The notes beneath the pieces were generated by a model. It made no database searches, had not been told where the DNA came from, and saw nothing but the letters and a program-made list of their open reading frames with translations. This document shows positions 20,586 through 32,150 of a stretch of 64,000 bases of DNA, piece by piece. The stretch's first letter is position 1. Every line of letters starts with the position of its first letter. The position numbers and the translations under genes are program-made. The DNA is taken from assembly GCF_024166365.1 (NCBI RefSeq), contig NC_064844.1:3038001-3102000 (forward strand), in the 5' to 3' direction. The DNA comes from Elephas maximus indicus. Taxonomy: Eukaryota > Chordata > Mammalia > Proboscidea > Elephantidae.

Positions 20586-23500
20586 CGGTAAGTTTGGGTG
20601 CAGTCCTGTCTACTGGCAAAAGCCACAAGGTACATGGCAGCCAACAAGCTTGCTAAGCCAGTGCTCTAGGTAGTAAGCCAGATTCATCTCATGTATTTTC
20701 ATGGTCACTGAGCTTGGAGGGCATTCATTTCAAGAGGGGAAAAAGAGAAGAATAAGAGAACATGAGACTGCCTTTTTGTTCTTCCAGATCTTTACTTTGG
20801 CTTTTCATGGTTTTATTTAAATTCCAAACATGAGGACCACCAATTGTTTGTATGTTTGGAGCAGACCACTGCTTTTAACTAATTAATTGCAGCTTTTCTA
20901 GAGGTGGGAGAATGGTCAAGATGAACTGTAGCAGAGCCCTGCAGCCTTAAGGTGGCCATTTTTAAAGGTTTATTTGGAACGTGGCACATTGTAATTGACA
21001 GACTTGACAGGCATTCTGGTTTCATGGGCTGCGTGTCAGGATTCCTGCCCTATATTTCCATATCACCAAGCACTTCCACTGTGTCCTTGAACTAATTTAA
21101 AATCTCCCTGGGTTTCAGGTTTCCCCATATTCGTGAAGGCCTCACATCATTTGCCACGTTCTTGCAGGATGTTCCTAAGCATGCTATATGCTGTCCTACA
21201 GCCTGAAGAGATTTCCTATCTCTGCCCACAGATATCTATTTGCTTATCATTCAGAGAGAGCAACTCATATTGTATATCTCATTCCCCAAAATAACATGTG
21301 AATTGAATCAACTCAGTGGGGAAAAAAAAAAAAAACTGACAACTGGTATTTTTGAGCCTCAAAACCAGTTTGACTAGATTATTTGTCTCATTTTTTTCAA
21401 CTTTCTGTTTTTGCATCATATAGATGGGAAAACAGCTGAAATTTTCTTAAGACTTTTTCACGCCAAGTACTTAAGGCTTTGAAGTTCTCCCGTTTCCCCC
21501 AATTCTGTACAACAAATGAGTTTTAATTAGTTCTCTGAGGTGGGATGAAATGCAGAAATTGTGATAGTATCAGACTCCAGTATCTCCCCTTGATTTGTGG
21601 CATAAAGGATACCTTAGACAATGACTGGTGTATTTTAAAAACAGAAATTTTTTGCAGGGACCACAGTAAGAAAAAAACAAAAGGCTGATTGTATTGCACG
21701 TAAAAAGAAAGAAATATACTTGATAAAGGTAATAAGATGATGTCGGGTTGTTTTAAATAGCTATTAAAAAGAAAAAGTCTGAATGCAAAAAAAAAAAGAA
21801 AGAAAGAAAGGTTAGATTCTTTTTCACCCAGGGCTCTGGAAAGAGAACAAGTGGCACGTGTAATCTTGTCTGCATTAATTTTTACTGCCATGGTCAAATA
21901 GCCCCCTCAGACTGAAGCTTGTGAAGAATGTTCTTTCTTTATCTGGCTTGATCATAGAGGAATTAGCTCCCTCGGTGAGCCAACGTGAAAAGAAGAGAGT
22001 TTGGGGAAATAAGGAACGTTTATAGGAAAGAGAAAGTTTGAAGCAAGCATATGGTGAAAATGCTCTAGTCGATTTCAGATCAAGCTGAGAGAGTTGAGAT
22101 CCGTCGGTTCAGGGATCCAGTTCACTGCACATTCCTACTGTGCCTGACTACTAATTGCATCCTATGTTTGTCAATCAAATATTTGCAATTAACAAAAATA
22201 TTCCCTTAAGAGACATATCACAGAGCTGGCAAAGGATCTGGTGCTTTGCTAAGTGGAGCTAGCTGCACACAGAAAAATAAAACAAAATATGGTATTAAAA
22301 ATCTTCTGCTGCTGATGACACCCCTAGGCACCCCCAGTCAAAACATTAACAAGCGGAATAGGTGGCATGGGGGCTTTTCAAAGGGATTTTGTTCAAAGAA
22401 GGGAAACTTTGATCTCAGTGTCTCTGACCCTCCTCCACCTCTGATTCTTCAATCTACAAGTACATATAGTAGTTTCATTTAACTCTGTGCATAATTTGCC
22501 TGAGGATAAAAGTTGATCTAGATTTTTTTTTTTTAACTCCAATTTTACGAATGCTCTACTTTCTCGCTCATCCCGCCTCCCCACACACGGGTTTCGAGAG
22601 GCGAGGCTGAAGACGAAGGTGACTGGAATGTTAAGAACTCCGTGATCATCTGAGGAAACCCTAGTTTGTAAATTAGTAGAAATGCCAGTAATTTGTTGGG
22701 AAGTGAAGACCTCCTGTATTCAAGAGTGAAGCTTGGCAGCTGTGCACTGTTGTTTTATAAATCAATATTACATCTGAAGGTGGTGTTCGAATGTTTGTGT
22801 CATTGGGGTTTGTCTCCAACATAGCTCTGTGATCAGAAATGTTCAAACAAAACAAACACATTCTCTTTCTTGTCCTTTAGGTTAAAGTCCAAACATAATT
22901 CCACAACAGGGATAGAACATTCACATCAAGTATAGAACTTCTGTAATTACATAAAACCCTTGGACCACAGAAATGCTACTGAACTGGAGATGCTTTGCAA
23001 CATTCCCCTTGAAAGGACTCTGTGGCTGTCAGATCAACAGAAGTCAAGAGGAGTCGAGAGGAGGCCCACCATCACAAAACGAGCTTTGCGCACAATGAAC
23101 AGAATACACGTGCCTGTTTAGGAAATTAAGGTGACTCCAAGGTGACTTAGGGTCACGTGGGTAGCCACATCAGTCACTAACGGGAAAAGTGAGCACCAAA
23201 AATTAGCTATTTGGCTTAAATAAAATCATCTCAATCATTATTAGATACATTTTTTTTTATGTAGGTTTAATCAAAAATAATTACTTGAGTGAATCGTTTG
23301 GGTTTTCTCTGGTTATTACCTGGCTCTGTGCCTCTGTGATTCTGAGCTGTGGTTCTGGTTGCTATATGAGAAAATAGAGTTGAGGCTGAGCTGCTTTTTG
23401 ATGGTCAACAATTCTCCCCACTATTTAAATGCAGCCTTCTGGCACACTTATGGCCATGGTGAGCCACGAGAAATGAGAAATACGGCCTTAACGCATTTTA

Positions 23501-23705
23501 TAGGTAGAACCTGATGCGTGCTCAGTAGGGAAAGATGAAGTGTTACTGTCATTCTCACCTGACTTACCCAAAGACCTATCACTCTCATAGAGATGACAAG
23601 GAAACCAGCCCATACCACGAGTTCTACATCCAAGCCACTGATGGGCCAAATTCCTCTGCTGCTCAGTGTTTCCTAACATTTCTGATCATACCGCCCATCA
23701 GGAAA
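20586..23705. other. TE-poor 3.1-kb interval, no gene recognised
   Basis: No AfroSINE, RTE, L1 or LTR is visible and no exon is convincing. It contains A/T runs near 21320, 21785, 22525 and 23255. The 124-codon minus-strand frame at 21523-21897 is low-complexity and unsupported. Confidence 0.45.
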
Positions 23706-23892
23706 ACGTTTTACACACACACACACACTATATATACACTCATACACAACTATATATATACACAATTATGTATATATACTATATGTACACACAACTACAT
23801 ATAACTATATCTATACAACTATATATAAAATGATATACATTAATAACTATATATATAGTATGTGGGTGTGTGTGTGTGTGTATATATAGTTA
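23706..23892. repeat. AC/TA-rich microsatellite, left block
   Basis: (CA)n passes into interrupted (TA)n/ACATAT and then (GT)n up to the AfroSINE start. Confidence 0.9.
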
Positions 23893-24092
23893 CTGTGTTA
23901 GTTGCCATCAAGTCGATTCCAACTCAAAGGGACCCCATGTGTGCAGAGTAAAACTGCTCCATAGGATTTTCAAGTCTGTGGCCTTTCGGAGGCAGGTCAC
24001 CAGGCCTGTTTTCCAAGACTCCTCTGAGTGGGTTTGAACTGCCAACTCTTCGGTTAGCAGTCCAGTGCTTAACCATTTTCACCACTCTGCAA
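23893..24092 (-). mobile_element. Long-variant AfroSINE in a TA-rich tract
   Basis: Antisense long AfroSINE: tail complement ('gccatcaagtcgattccaac'), long-variant module ('ccaagactcctctgagtggg') and head complement ('cttaaccattttcaccactc'). TA/CA microsatellite sequence lies on both sides. Confidence 0.9.
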
Positions 24093-24163
24093 CATGTATA
24101 TATATATACATATACACACATACTTATACATGTACATACATATATACATATTTATACTAATAA
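24093..24163. repeat. AC/TA-rich microsatellite, right block
   Basis: TATATA/CACATAC-rich tract between two AfroSINEs. Confidence 0.85.
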
Positions 24164-24313
24164 ATTAGGTGCATTGGTTAAGAGCTTGCCTGCTAATCAA
24201 AAAGCTGGCAAACTGAATCTACAAGCTGCTCCTTGGAAACACTATGGGGCAGTTCTACTTGGTTCTATAGGGTCACTATGAGTTGGAATTGACCCGATGG
24301 CAATAGGTTTTTA
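24164..24313 (+). mobile_element. AfroSINE, head-truncated
   Basis: Sense AfroSINE from 'tgcattggttaagagcttgc' through CTGCTCCTTGGAAACACTAT to the tail 'gagttggaattgacccgatg'. The first head bases are replaced by A/T-rich DNA. Confidence 0.9.
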
Positions 24314-24835
24314 TTATAAAGCATTAGCAAAACAAAAATTTTCAAAGGACAGGATGAGAAGAATTAGCAACAGATGCTGTCTTCCTGAGCTGCAGCCCCA
24401 TACCTCCTCTGCTCCACACACTCCATCCTCAACAGTGGAGACTGTGGAGAGGCAGGTACATTGGCGGGGCCCTAGCCTTCCCTGAGCACCCTGGGTCTCG
24501 GCTGAGCTGGAAGAGTGGAGCAAGTGGCCAACCCCTGTTTACCATCACTGAACACCAGCATGGAGCTGAGGATTAAGTAGGAAAATGTTTGTACTTAGCT
24601 TTGCAAAACTGTGTAGAAAACACTGTTGGTTCATTTTAATTCCATGTGCACAGAAGCACAGAAATTCCGAGACGACTAATAACCAGATGAAAACTGAAAA
24701 ATTCTCTCAAACAATTCTTTTTGATTAAGCCCAAGTGCCATGTAATAATGGTTGAAAATGATTTTTTTTTTTAAACCAAATGACTAATTTGCTCAACACC
24801 CTTGGTAATACGGGAGAAGGAGAGAGAAGCAGATG
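24314..24835. other. Non-repetitive DNA, no gene recognised
   Basis: No gene or repeat recognised. Confidence 0.4.
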
Positions 24836-24861
24836 AGTGTGTGTGTGTGTGTGTGTGTGTG
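24836..24861. repeat. (TG)n dinucleotide repeat
   Basis: About 13 TG units followed by a GGAGGGGAGAG stretch. Confidence 0.95.
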
Positions 24862-24879
24862 GAGGGGAGAGAAAGAACT

Positions 24880-25090
24880 GACTTGACTTTGGCAGAGAAT
24901 CCCAGTTCTACCATTTGCAGGTAGTGTAACTTTGAGGCTCAAGTTTGAGTAGACCAGGTAGAACTCACTTCATCTTTTTCCCCTTAGGTGCTTCTCTGTA
25001 AAATGGGGATAATAAGGTTTCCTTTCAGAGCCATTGTAAACATTAGGAATCATTTATATAAAGGGCCTCAGAAAGTGAGTGTTTTACAGC
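24880..25090 (+). mobile_element. MIR fragment
   Basis: Sense MIR: 'gagaatcccagttctaccat', then 'ttctctgtaaaatggggataataagg' and 'ttaggaatcatttatataaa'. An internal stretch is duplicated or rearranged. Confidence 0.7.
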
Positions 25091-25117
25091 AACTTCTCAT
25101 TAAATGGTGCCTATTAT

Positions 25118-25274
25118 GGAGCCCTGGTGGCACAGCGGTTAAGAGCTTGTCTGCTAACCAAAAGGTTGGTGGTTCAAATCCACCAATCACTCCATGGAAA
25201 CCCTGTGAAGCAGTTACACTCTGTCCTACAGGGTCACTGTGTGTCAGAATCAACTAAACAGCAAAGGGTTTATT
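25118..25274 (+). mobile_element. AfroSINE
   Basis: Sense short AfroSINE: head (GAGCCCTGGTGGCACAGCGG, close to the family consensus), B-box (GGTTCAAATCC), body (CACTCCATGGAAACCCTGTG) and a diverged tail. Confidence 0.93.
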
Positions 25275-25469
25275 ACTGTTATATAGCTGGAGAAGATGAT
25301 AAGTCCTAGGCTTTGCCCAAAAAATGTCTATTTAGTTTTCAAGTGAAATAAATAATTGTGGCAACCATGGCAATTTTTTTTTTCATTTTAAACTTCAAAG
25401 TACCTTCATTCCCAATATCATATTTAGTCTTTAAAATGAATTTGAATGATGGATAGGGCAAATAAGTGT

Positions 25470-25570
25470 AAGTATCCCCATTTTACAGATACAGAAATAT
25501 TTATAAATCCTAGCCATACAAGTGGTAGAGCTGAAAATCAAACTCAGAACTCAGGATTTCTGGGACAAAG
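25470..25570 (-). mobile_element. MIR fragment
   Basis: 'tatccccattttacagatac' and 'caagtggtagagctgaaaatcaaactcag' are the antisense MIR core. Confidence 0.7.
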
Positions 25571-25993
25571 CCAGGAAGGAGGTAGATGCATTTGGTTAAT
25601 TTACTCACTATCAAATAACTCAACCATATAGACTCTGCGTGTGGGTATATGGGTATGCTTAAATTATTTTTTCTTCATCTTCTTCTTTTTAGTTATCTCT
25701 GTTTAGCCCAGTTTTTTTTTCTTTTTTTTCGATCTCTCTTCTCTCCATCTTTGACAAATTCTTTGGTAATAAAATAAATATCACAACATGGTGAGTTGAA
25801 TAAATAAATAGTCTATTGTACGTGTTTCTCACCATTAAAATTTGACTTTGGCTGTTATTTTGAGACATGGTAAACAGTAAATGCCTATAGCTTCTGGTAA
25901 GCATATATACATATTTTCCCTCTTCAACCAACCTAAAAATAATGTCAATATAGCTTCTAAACAAGAAGGAAAGAAATAGAGAAAAAGTAAAAT
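25571..25993. other. AT-rich DNA, no gene recognised
   Basis: No gene recognised. A pyrimidine-rich stretch lies at 25670-25760. Confidence 0.4.
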
Positions 25994-27254
25994 AAAACAC
26001 AGGCAAAAGCTCTGTTTACAATAGCAAAAAGCTGGAAGCAACCAAGGTGTCCATCAATGGATGAATGGTTAAATAAATTGTGGTATATTCACACAATGGA
26101 ATACTACGCATCGATAAAGAACAGTGAGGAATCTGTGAAACATTTCATAACATGGAGGAACCTGGAAGGCATTATGCTGAGGGAAATTAGTCAGAGGCAA
26201 AAGGACAAATATTGTATAAGACCACTATTATAAGATCTTGAGAAATAGTATAAACAGAGAAGAACACATACTTTTGTGGTTACGAGGGGGGGAGGGAGGG
26301 AGGGAGGGAGAGGGTTTTTTATTGATTAATTAGTAGCTAAGAACTGCTTTAGGTGAAGGGAAGGATAACACTCAATACATGGAAGGTCAGCTCAATTGGA
26401 CTGGACCAAAAGCAAAGAAGTTTCTGGGATAAAATGAATGCTTCAAAGGTCAGCGGAGCAAGGGCGGGGGTTTGGGGACCATGGTTTAAGGGGACTTCTA
26501 AGTCAATTGGCAAAATAATTCTATTATGAAATCATTCTGCATCCCACTTTGAAATGTGGCGTCTGGGGTCTTAAGTGCTAACAAGCGGCCATCTAAGATG
26601 CAGCAATTGGTCTCAACCCACCTGGAGCAAAGGAGAATGAAGAACACCAAGGTCACAAGACAACTAAGAGCCCAAGAGACAGAAAGGGCCACATGAACCA
26701 GAGACCTACATCATCCTGAGACCAGAAAAACTGGTTGGTGCCCAGCCACAATCGATGACTGCCCTGACAGGGAGCACAACAGAGAATCCCTGAGGGAGCA
26801 GGAGATCAGTGGGATGCAGACCCCAAATTCTCATAAAAAGACCATACTTAATGGTCTGACTGAGACTAGAGGAATCCCGGTGTTCATGGTCCCCAAACCT
26901 TCTGTTGGCACAGGACAGGAACAGTTCCCGAAGACAACTCATCAGACATGAAAGGGACTGGACAGTGGGTGGGAGAGAGACGCTGATGAAGAGCGAGCTA
27001 ATTATATCAGGCAGACACTTGAGACTGTGTTGGCATCGCCTGTCTGGAGGGGGGATGGGAGGATAGAGAGAGTTGGAAGCTGGCAAAATTGTCACGAAAG
27101 GAGAGACTGGAAGGGCTGACTCATTAGGGGGAGAGCAAGTGGGTGTACGGAGTAAGATGTATATAAACTTATATGTGACAGTCTGACTTGATTTGTAAAC
27201 GTTCACTTGAAGCTCAATAAATGTTAATAATAATAAAAAAAAAACACAGGCAAA
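25994..27254 (+). mobile_element. 5'-truncated L1 with 3' UTR and poly-A, 14-bp TSD
   Basis: The exact 14-mer AAAACACAGGCAAA flanks the element (25994-26007 and 27241-27254). From 26008 it carries the last part of ORF2 ('gtgtccatcaatggatgaatgg', 'cacacaatggaatactacgc', 'ggaggaacctggaaggcatta'). This is followed by a roughly 0.95-kb 3' UTR containing a G-rich tract at 26286-26313, and a tail with AATAAATG and an A-rich end. ORF2 is far too short to act. The 205-codon minus-strand frame at 26706-27323 is antisense to the UTR and has no known homolog. Confidence 0.95.
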
Positions 27255-27540
27255 GTTCAATTCAAGTGAAAATTTTGAGTTGTGCTTGGTGTAGGGCTGA
27301 TGATTCACCTTTTCCAAAGACACACTTGGCGCTCCAAAGTGATAAATTATGCTGCCAACAATGCACTGTTCTTAAGAAATATTGACTGGCTTCCTTACAG
27401 TTTCTGGTCCAGGCAGAGAGTATGTTATCTTGATTTTGGTGCCCTGGGCATTACAGTTACAGGAACGAAGCTGTGAGTACACTCTTTGCGTCACTTTGTA
27501 CTCAGTGACTATTTCCATTTCTTTCTATCTTTCTTTTCTT

Positions 27541-28110
27541 AATTTCATTGTGCTTTAGGTAAAAGTTTACAGTGAAAATTAGTTTCTCATTCAAAAAATT
27601 GTACACAAATTGTTTTTGTGACATTGGCTCCAATCCTTGCAATGTATCGGCACTCTCCCTGTTTTCCTTTCCAGCCAAGGTCCTCTGCATCCATTCATCC
27701 ATTTTCCTGTCCCTTCCAGCCTTCTCATCTTTGCTTTGGGCAAGTGTTGCCCATTTGATCTCAGATACTGGATTGAACTAAGAAGCATGTCCCTCACATG
27801 TGTTATTGTTTGTTTTATAGACCTGTATAATCTTTGTTGAAAAAGTAGGCTTTGAGAGAGGCTTCAGTTCTAAGTTAGCAGTCTGGTGGATGGTTAGATG
27901 TCTGGTGGCCATCATCTTGGGGGTTCCTCCATTCTCCGTCAGACCAGTAAGCGTGGTCTTTTTCTGTGATTTGAATTTTGTTCTACATTTCCCTCCCGCT
28001 CTATCTGGGACCCTCTATTGTCATCCCTGTCAGAGCAGTTGGTAGTGGTAGCCAGGCACCACCTAGTTCTTCTGGTCTCAGGATGGTAGAGGCTATTTTT
28101 CATTTCTTAA
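27541..28110 (-). mobile_element. L1 3' UTR, antisense
   Basis: Antisense L1 3' end of another subfamily: 'cattgtgctttaggtaaaag', then about 550 bp of UTR complement ending near 'ggtagaggctatttttc'. The tail-proximal motif matches 1021 and 1748. Confidence 0.8.
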
Positions 28111-28718
28111 GGTGACTGCCCCCATGCAATTTGGTAAGAACAATATTGAAAGGCACCAAGAGCTGGGACCATTTCTTTTCCTCTTTCTTATTTTTTTTAT
28201 TTCTACAGTTCACATGTAAATAATACAAACAGCCCTAGAGTAACTTGAACTGATTAACTCCCTCCCAACCAAAAAACAAAAAAAAATATATCATTTCATT
28301 AACCCCATTTTTGTTCAACAAAAACTTCTGAGACACTAATTTTAAAAAGTGACTACAGTCTTTAGATTTTAGATTTGTGTTCTTCACTGTTACTTTCTCC
28401 ACAATAACTTGACACTGCAATAAAATGTTATGGCCCAGCCCAGCTGAGCAAGAACTAACCAATGCCAACAAATCCCAAAGAACTGTTCAGATAAAAGTTG
28501 AATTAAGTCCTTGCTAGAATTTCTCCACCTACAGGTTGTAATTCTGAAACCATTCCTGACTAAGTTGCCTTCCTAGATTATATCCCCCTCGTAACTTCTT
28601 GAACAGACCCTTCTGAATGCTTATAACCTCTTCCACACTTTTGAATGCAAGCATCTAAAGCGAAGGAAGAGAAGTTGAAGCAATCTTCTGGCAGTCTCAA
28701 GATATTGATAGGTAGTTG
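28111..28718. other. Non-repetitive DNA, no gene recognised
   Basis: No gene or repeat recognised. Confidence 0.4.
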
Positions 28719-28998
28719 TGGATGGATGGATGGATGGATGGATGGATGGATGGATGGATGGATGGATGGATGGATGGATGGATGGATGGATGGATGGATG
28801 GGGGATGGGAGATGGAGGGGTGGAGGGGTGGAGGGGTGGAGGGGTGGATGGGTGGGTGGGTGGGTGGGTGTGTGGAGGAGTGGAGGATTGGAGGGGTGGA
28901 TAGATAGACGGATAGATAGATGGATAGGTAGGTAGATAATAGACAATGGATAGACAGATAGATAGATGATGAATGGATAGATAGATGGATAGATATGC
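28719..28998. repeat. GGAT tetranucleotide array with GGGT/GATA flanks
   Basis: About 20 near-perfect GGAT units (28720-28800), then GGAGGGGTGGAG-type pentanucleotide-like units and GGGT units, then GATA/GGTA units. Frames read as Met-Asp-Gly-Trp or Ile-His-Pro-Ser repeats and are artefacts. Confidence 0.97.
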
Positions 28999-29227
28999 TT
29001 TAAAGTAAGCCATTTTCTCTAGGATAGATGCTAAATATCTTCATGCCCCCAACACCTTTCCTATAGCATCTTAACAAATAATGAAGCCTCTCTCCTGACA
29101 TCTGTTTCTAGCATGGTGATACAGTCTTGCATGAGGTGCGGAAGTTGCAAAAATTGCTTCCTTTGTAGTTATTATGCTGTTTGCCTAGAGGCCAGTTCCA
29201 CACATCTTAATTCCATGGTCCTTCAAA

Positions 29228-29374
29228 TTCATCACAGAGTCCCTGGGTGGTACAAATGTTTAACTTTCTTGGCTACTAGCCAAAAGTTTGGAGGTTGGAG
29301 TCCACCCAGAGTTGCCTTGGAGAAAAGGCCTAGCAAGCTACTTCCAGAAAATCAGCCACTGAAAACCCTGTGGA
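29228..29374 (+). mobile_element. Long-variant AfroSINE, left part
   Basis: Head ('gagtccctgggtggtacaaa'), long-variant module ('ttgccttggagaaaaggcct', 'aaaatcagccactgaaaacc') up to the L1 insertion. The remainder resumes at 30227. Confidence 0.9.
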
Positions 29375-30226
29375 GGATAGTCAGTACAACTGGGCTAAAC
29401 CAAAAGTAAAGAAACTTCCTAATACAACCAAAAGCTTCAAAGACCAGAGTAGCAGGGACGGGGGTCTGGGGACCACGGTTTCAAGGGACATCTAGGTCTA
29501 TTGGCATAACAGAATGTTTTAAGAAAAGGGTCTGTATTCCACTTTGTTGAGAGGCATCTGAGGTCTTAAACGCTAGCAATTGGCCATTTAAAATGCATAA
29601 ATTGGCTCAACCCACCTGGAGCAAAGAAGAACGAAGAACACCAAAGACAAAAGGTAAATATGAGCCCAAGGGACAGAAAGGGCTGCTTAAACCAGAGGTT
29701 CCATCAGTCTGAGACTCCAAGAACTACATGCTGTTTGGGTACCACTGATCACTACCCTGACAGGAACCACAACAGAGAATCCCTGATGGACCAGGAGAAC
29801 AGTGGGATGCAGATATTAAATTCTCATAAAAAGACCAGGCTTAATGGTCTGACTGAGACTGGAGCAACCCTGATGGTCATAGTTCCGGACCTTTTGATAG
29901 CCCAAGATTAGAACCATTCCCAAAACCAACTCTACAGACAAGGATTGGCCTGGACTATAAGACAGACAACAATGCTGGTGAGGAGTGAAATTCATGGCTC
30001 AAGTAGACACATGAGACTATGCGGGAGACTCCTGTCTGGTGGTGAGATGAGAAGAAAGAGGGGTACAGAAGCTGGGTGAATGGACACGGGGAATACAGGG
30101 TGGAGAGGAGGAATGTGCTGTCTCATTAAGGGAAGAGCAGATTGGAGTGCACAGTAGGGTGTGTCTGGCTTTTTGTATGACTTGGTTCATAAACTTTCAC
30201 CTAAAGCACAACAAATACATTAAAAA
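29375..30226 (+). mobile_element. L1 3' UTR inserted into an AfroSINE
   Basis: 5'-truncated L1 consisting only of 3' UTR, homologous to 26380-27240 ('caacccacctggagcaaaga', 'aatggtctgactgagactgg', 'cataaactttcacctaaagc') with an A-rich tail. The host SINE is duplicated at the edges: GAAAACCCTGTGGA at 29361-29374 and GAAAACCCGATGGA at 30227-30240. Confidence 0.93.
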
Positions 30227-30305
30227 GAAAACCCGATGGAGCACAATTCTACTCTGACAAACCCGGAGTCCCTGAGTCAATGTTGACTGAATGGCAACTG
30301 GTTGG
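30227..30305 (+). mobile_element. Long-variant AfroSINE, right part
   Basis: Resumes with 'gcacaattctactctgacaa' and the tail ('gactgaatggcaactgg'). Together with 29228-29374 it restores a full-length long AfroSINE layout. Confidence 0.9.
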
Positions 30306-30384
30306 CGTGTACAATAGATCCTCTCCCAACTGACTATGATGCATTATTATTGGAGACTAGGGAGGGTATGAAAATAGTTAACAC

Positions 30385-30612
30385 GTCTATAATCTTTGGA
30401 GCGTTTACTTTTTGCCAGGCACTGTACTAAGCATTCCACATATTTATATCATTTAATTCTCGCTTCTCAGCTAAGTGTTATTGTCCCGCTTTCATAGATG
30501 AGCCAAGTCTGGCTCAAAGAGGCGAAATACTTGGCCAATAGCTCATAGTTAATACGTGGCTAAGGTGAAATTAGAATCTGGCTCTTTCTGAATCTACTGT
30601 GCTTTCATTTTG
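30385..30612 (-). mobile_element. MIR, nearly complete
   Basis: 'ctttttgccaggcactgtactaagc', 'atatcatttaattctcgc', 'ctcatagttaatacgtggctaaggtg' follow the antisense MIR order. Confidence 0.85.
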
Positions 30613-31592
30613 CTATTTTGCTCTTGCATACAGCTATTGAAACCCTGAAGGTATGACAAGTGGATTATGTAGAACCACTTAAAAATGATCAAAAATTAAA
30701 ATAGCATGTAAAAATATTGCATGGTTGAGAAATTGAATAGTATAACATATTTCTGTTTTTAAGAGAAACTTAAATTTTCTATCTAATTGAAACATTAGAT
30801 AACAGCCCCACCTTGACCTTGACAATTTTTTTCAAATTTCATCCCTGTTAAATGGCAGATTTGGAGATAATCGTGGATTTCCTCTAAGATCTAAAATTCT
30901 ATGATTCCACATGCAAGCAGTTTGAAATTTATGGTTGTTATTCCCTCAACAAGCATTGTTACTGTAGGATATTTGGTAAAACTATCAATTCTCAAAGTTA
31001 TACACTAGGTTACTTTCTAGTACAAGAGCCTGATACTCAATTGATCATAGACATGACCAGATACACATTTCATCAATAATGTATTCTTCTATATGTCATA
31101 ATATAAATCTTTCTAAATAATGTCTAAATTAATTGAAAAGGGTAATGCCAAGTCAAATCGTATCCATTTTATCTCAGTCATTTAGATAGTGTGAAAAGAT
31201 AGCTCGGCATGGTAAAAGCTAAGAGGTGTCTGGAAAAACTTTGGGTTAGGGAGTCAGACTTGGATAGGGGTAGGCAGATGGGGAAACCTCCATAGCCTAA
31301 GGTTAGAAGGAGAGTGCTATATGCTGAGGCTCATTTGGAAACCCACTGATCAAGTGTCACCCATGCTCAATGGCAGGCACACTGGGCAGAAGAAACACCC
31401 TAAGTATGTGTGGCAATATAGAGTGTTTGTGACACATGTAAGTCAGTGCTTTTAAGTACAGGATGGCTTTAAAAGTAAAAATAAGTCATCTAGCCTTCCA
31501 CAGAGCTTTAGACCTACTCAGAATCCCACCTGAACGTCAGCTGAGGGCATTTGCAGTAGGGAGCATCCTAAGCCTAGCCCTCCATGACATAT
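30613..31592. other. AT-rich DNA, no gene recognised
   Basis: No gene or recognised repeat. Confidence 0.4.
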
Positions 31593-32150
31593 AAGTTAGC
31601 CTTGGCTACAATAATGCCGTGTAACCACCACAAGACCTTAGTGTCACGCAATGATGAGTATTTATTTAGCTCATAATCTGTCGGACCTGGGCTGGCCATG
31701 GCTAATCTTGCCAGCCTTCACTCATGGATCTGCTGAGAGCTGTGGGTTAGCTGGGCAACTCTGCTGCTCTTGGTGGGCTTCCGCACACGTCCAAGAGAAG
31801 GCTGGCTGTTGACTGATATAGGACCACTTCAAGCAATACCTCTGAAAGAACATGGCTCTTTTCCACGTGTCACTCGTCCTCCAGAAGAATGGCCCAGGTG
31901 TGTTCTCCTAATGATGGGGGGGGCAAGACTATGAGTAAGCCCCATTGCACAAGTCCTTCTCAAGCCTCCTTTTCTCCATGTTTGTGATTATCCCATTGGC
32001 CAGGCAAGTTACACGGCTGGGCCCAGTCAGAGTGGGAAGCTAGTGCAAGGTTACTTGGACAAGTCATGAGTACAGGGAGGGGTAAGGAGTCCAGCAAGTA
32101 ATCAACCATTGGCGCCCCTGACTGTAGCCGGCAATGGAGCACCTTAGGGG
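31593..32150. mobile_element. Ancient interspersed repeat, family unassigned
   Basis: Patterns such as 'tatttatttagctcataatctg', 'ctcatggatctgctgagagctgtgggttagctggg' and 'gtgattatcccattggccaggcaag' are typical of an old mammalian element, probably related to 15312-15900. Edges and class are uncertain. Confidence 0.5.

Noticed and set aside
25118-25274. tRNA-like sequence with a B-box
   Set aside because: It is the tRNA-derived head of an AfroSINE, and no cloverleaf with intact stems is present.
26706-27323. 205-codon minus-strand open frame, the longest in the window
   Set aside because: It is antisense to the L1 3' UTR and A-rich tail, and the same UTR in the copy at 29375-30226 does not keep it open. 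No domain is recognised.
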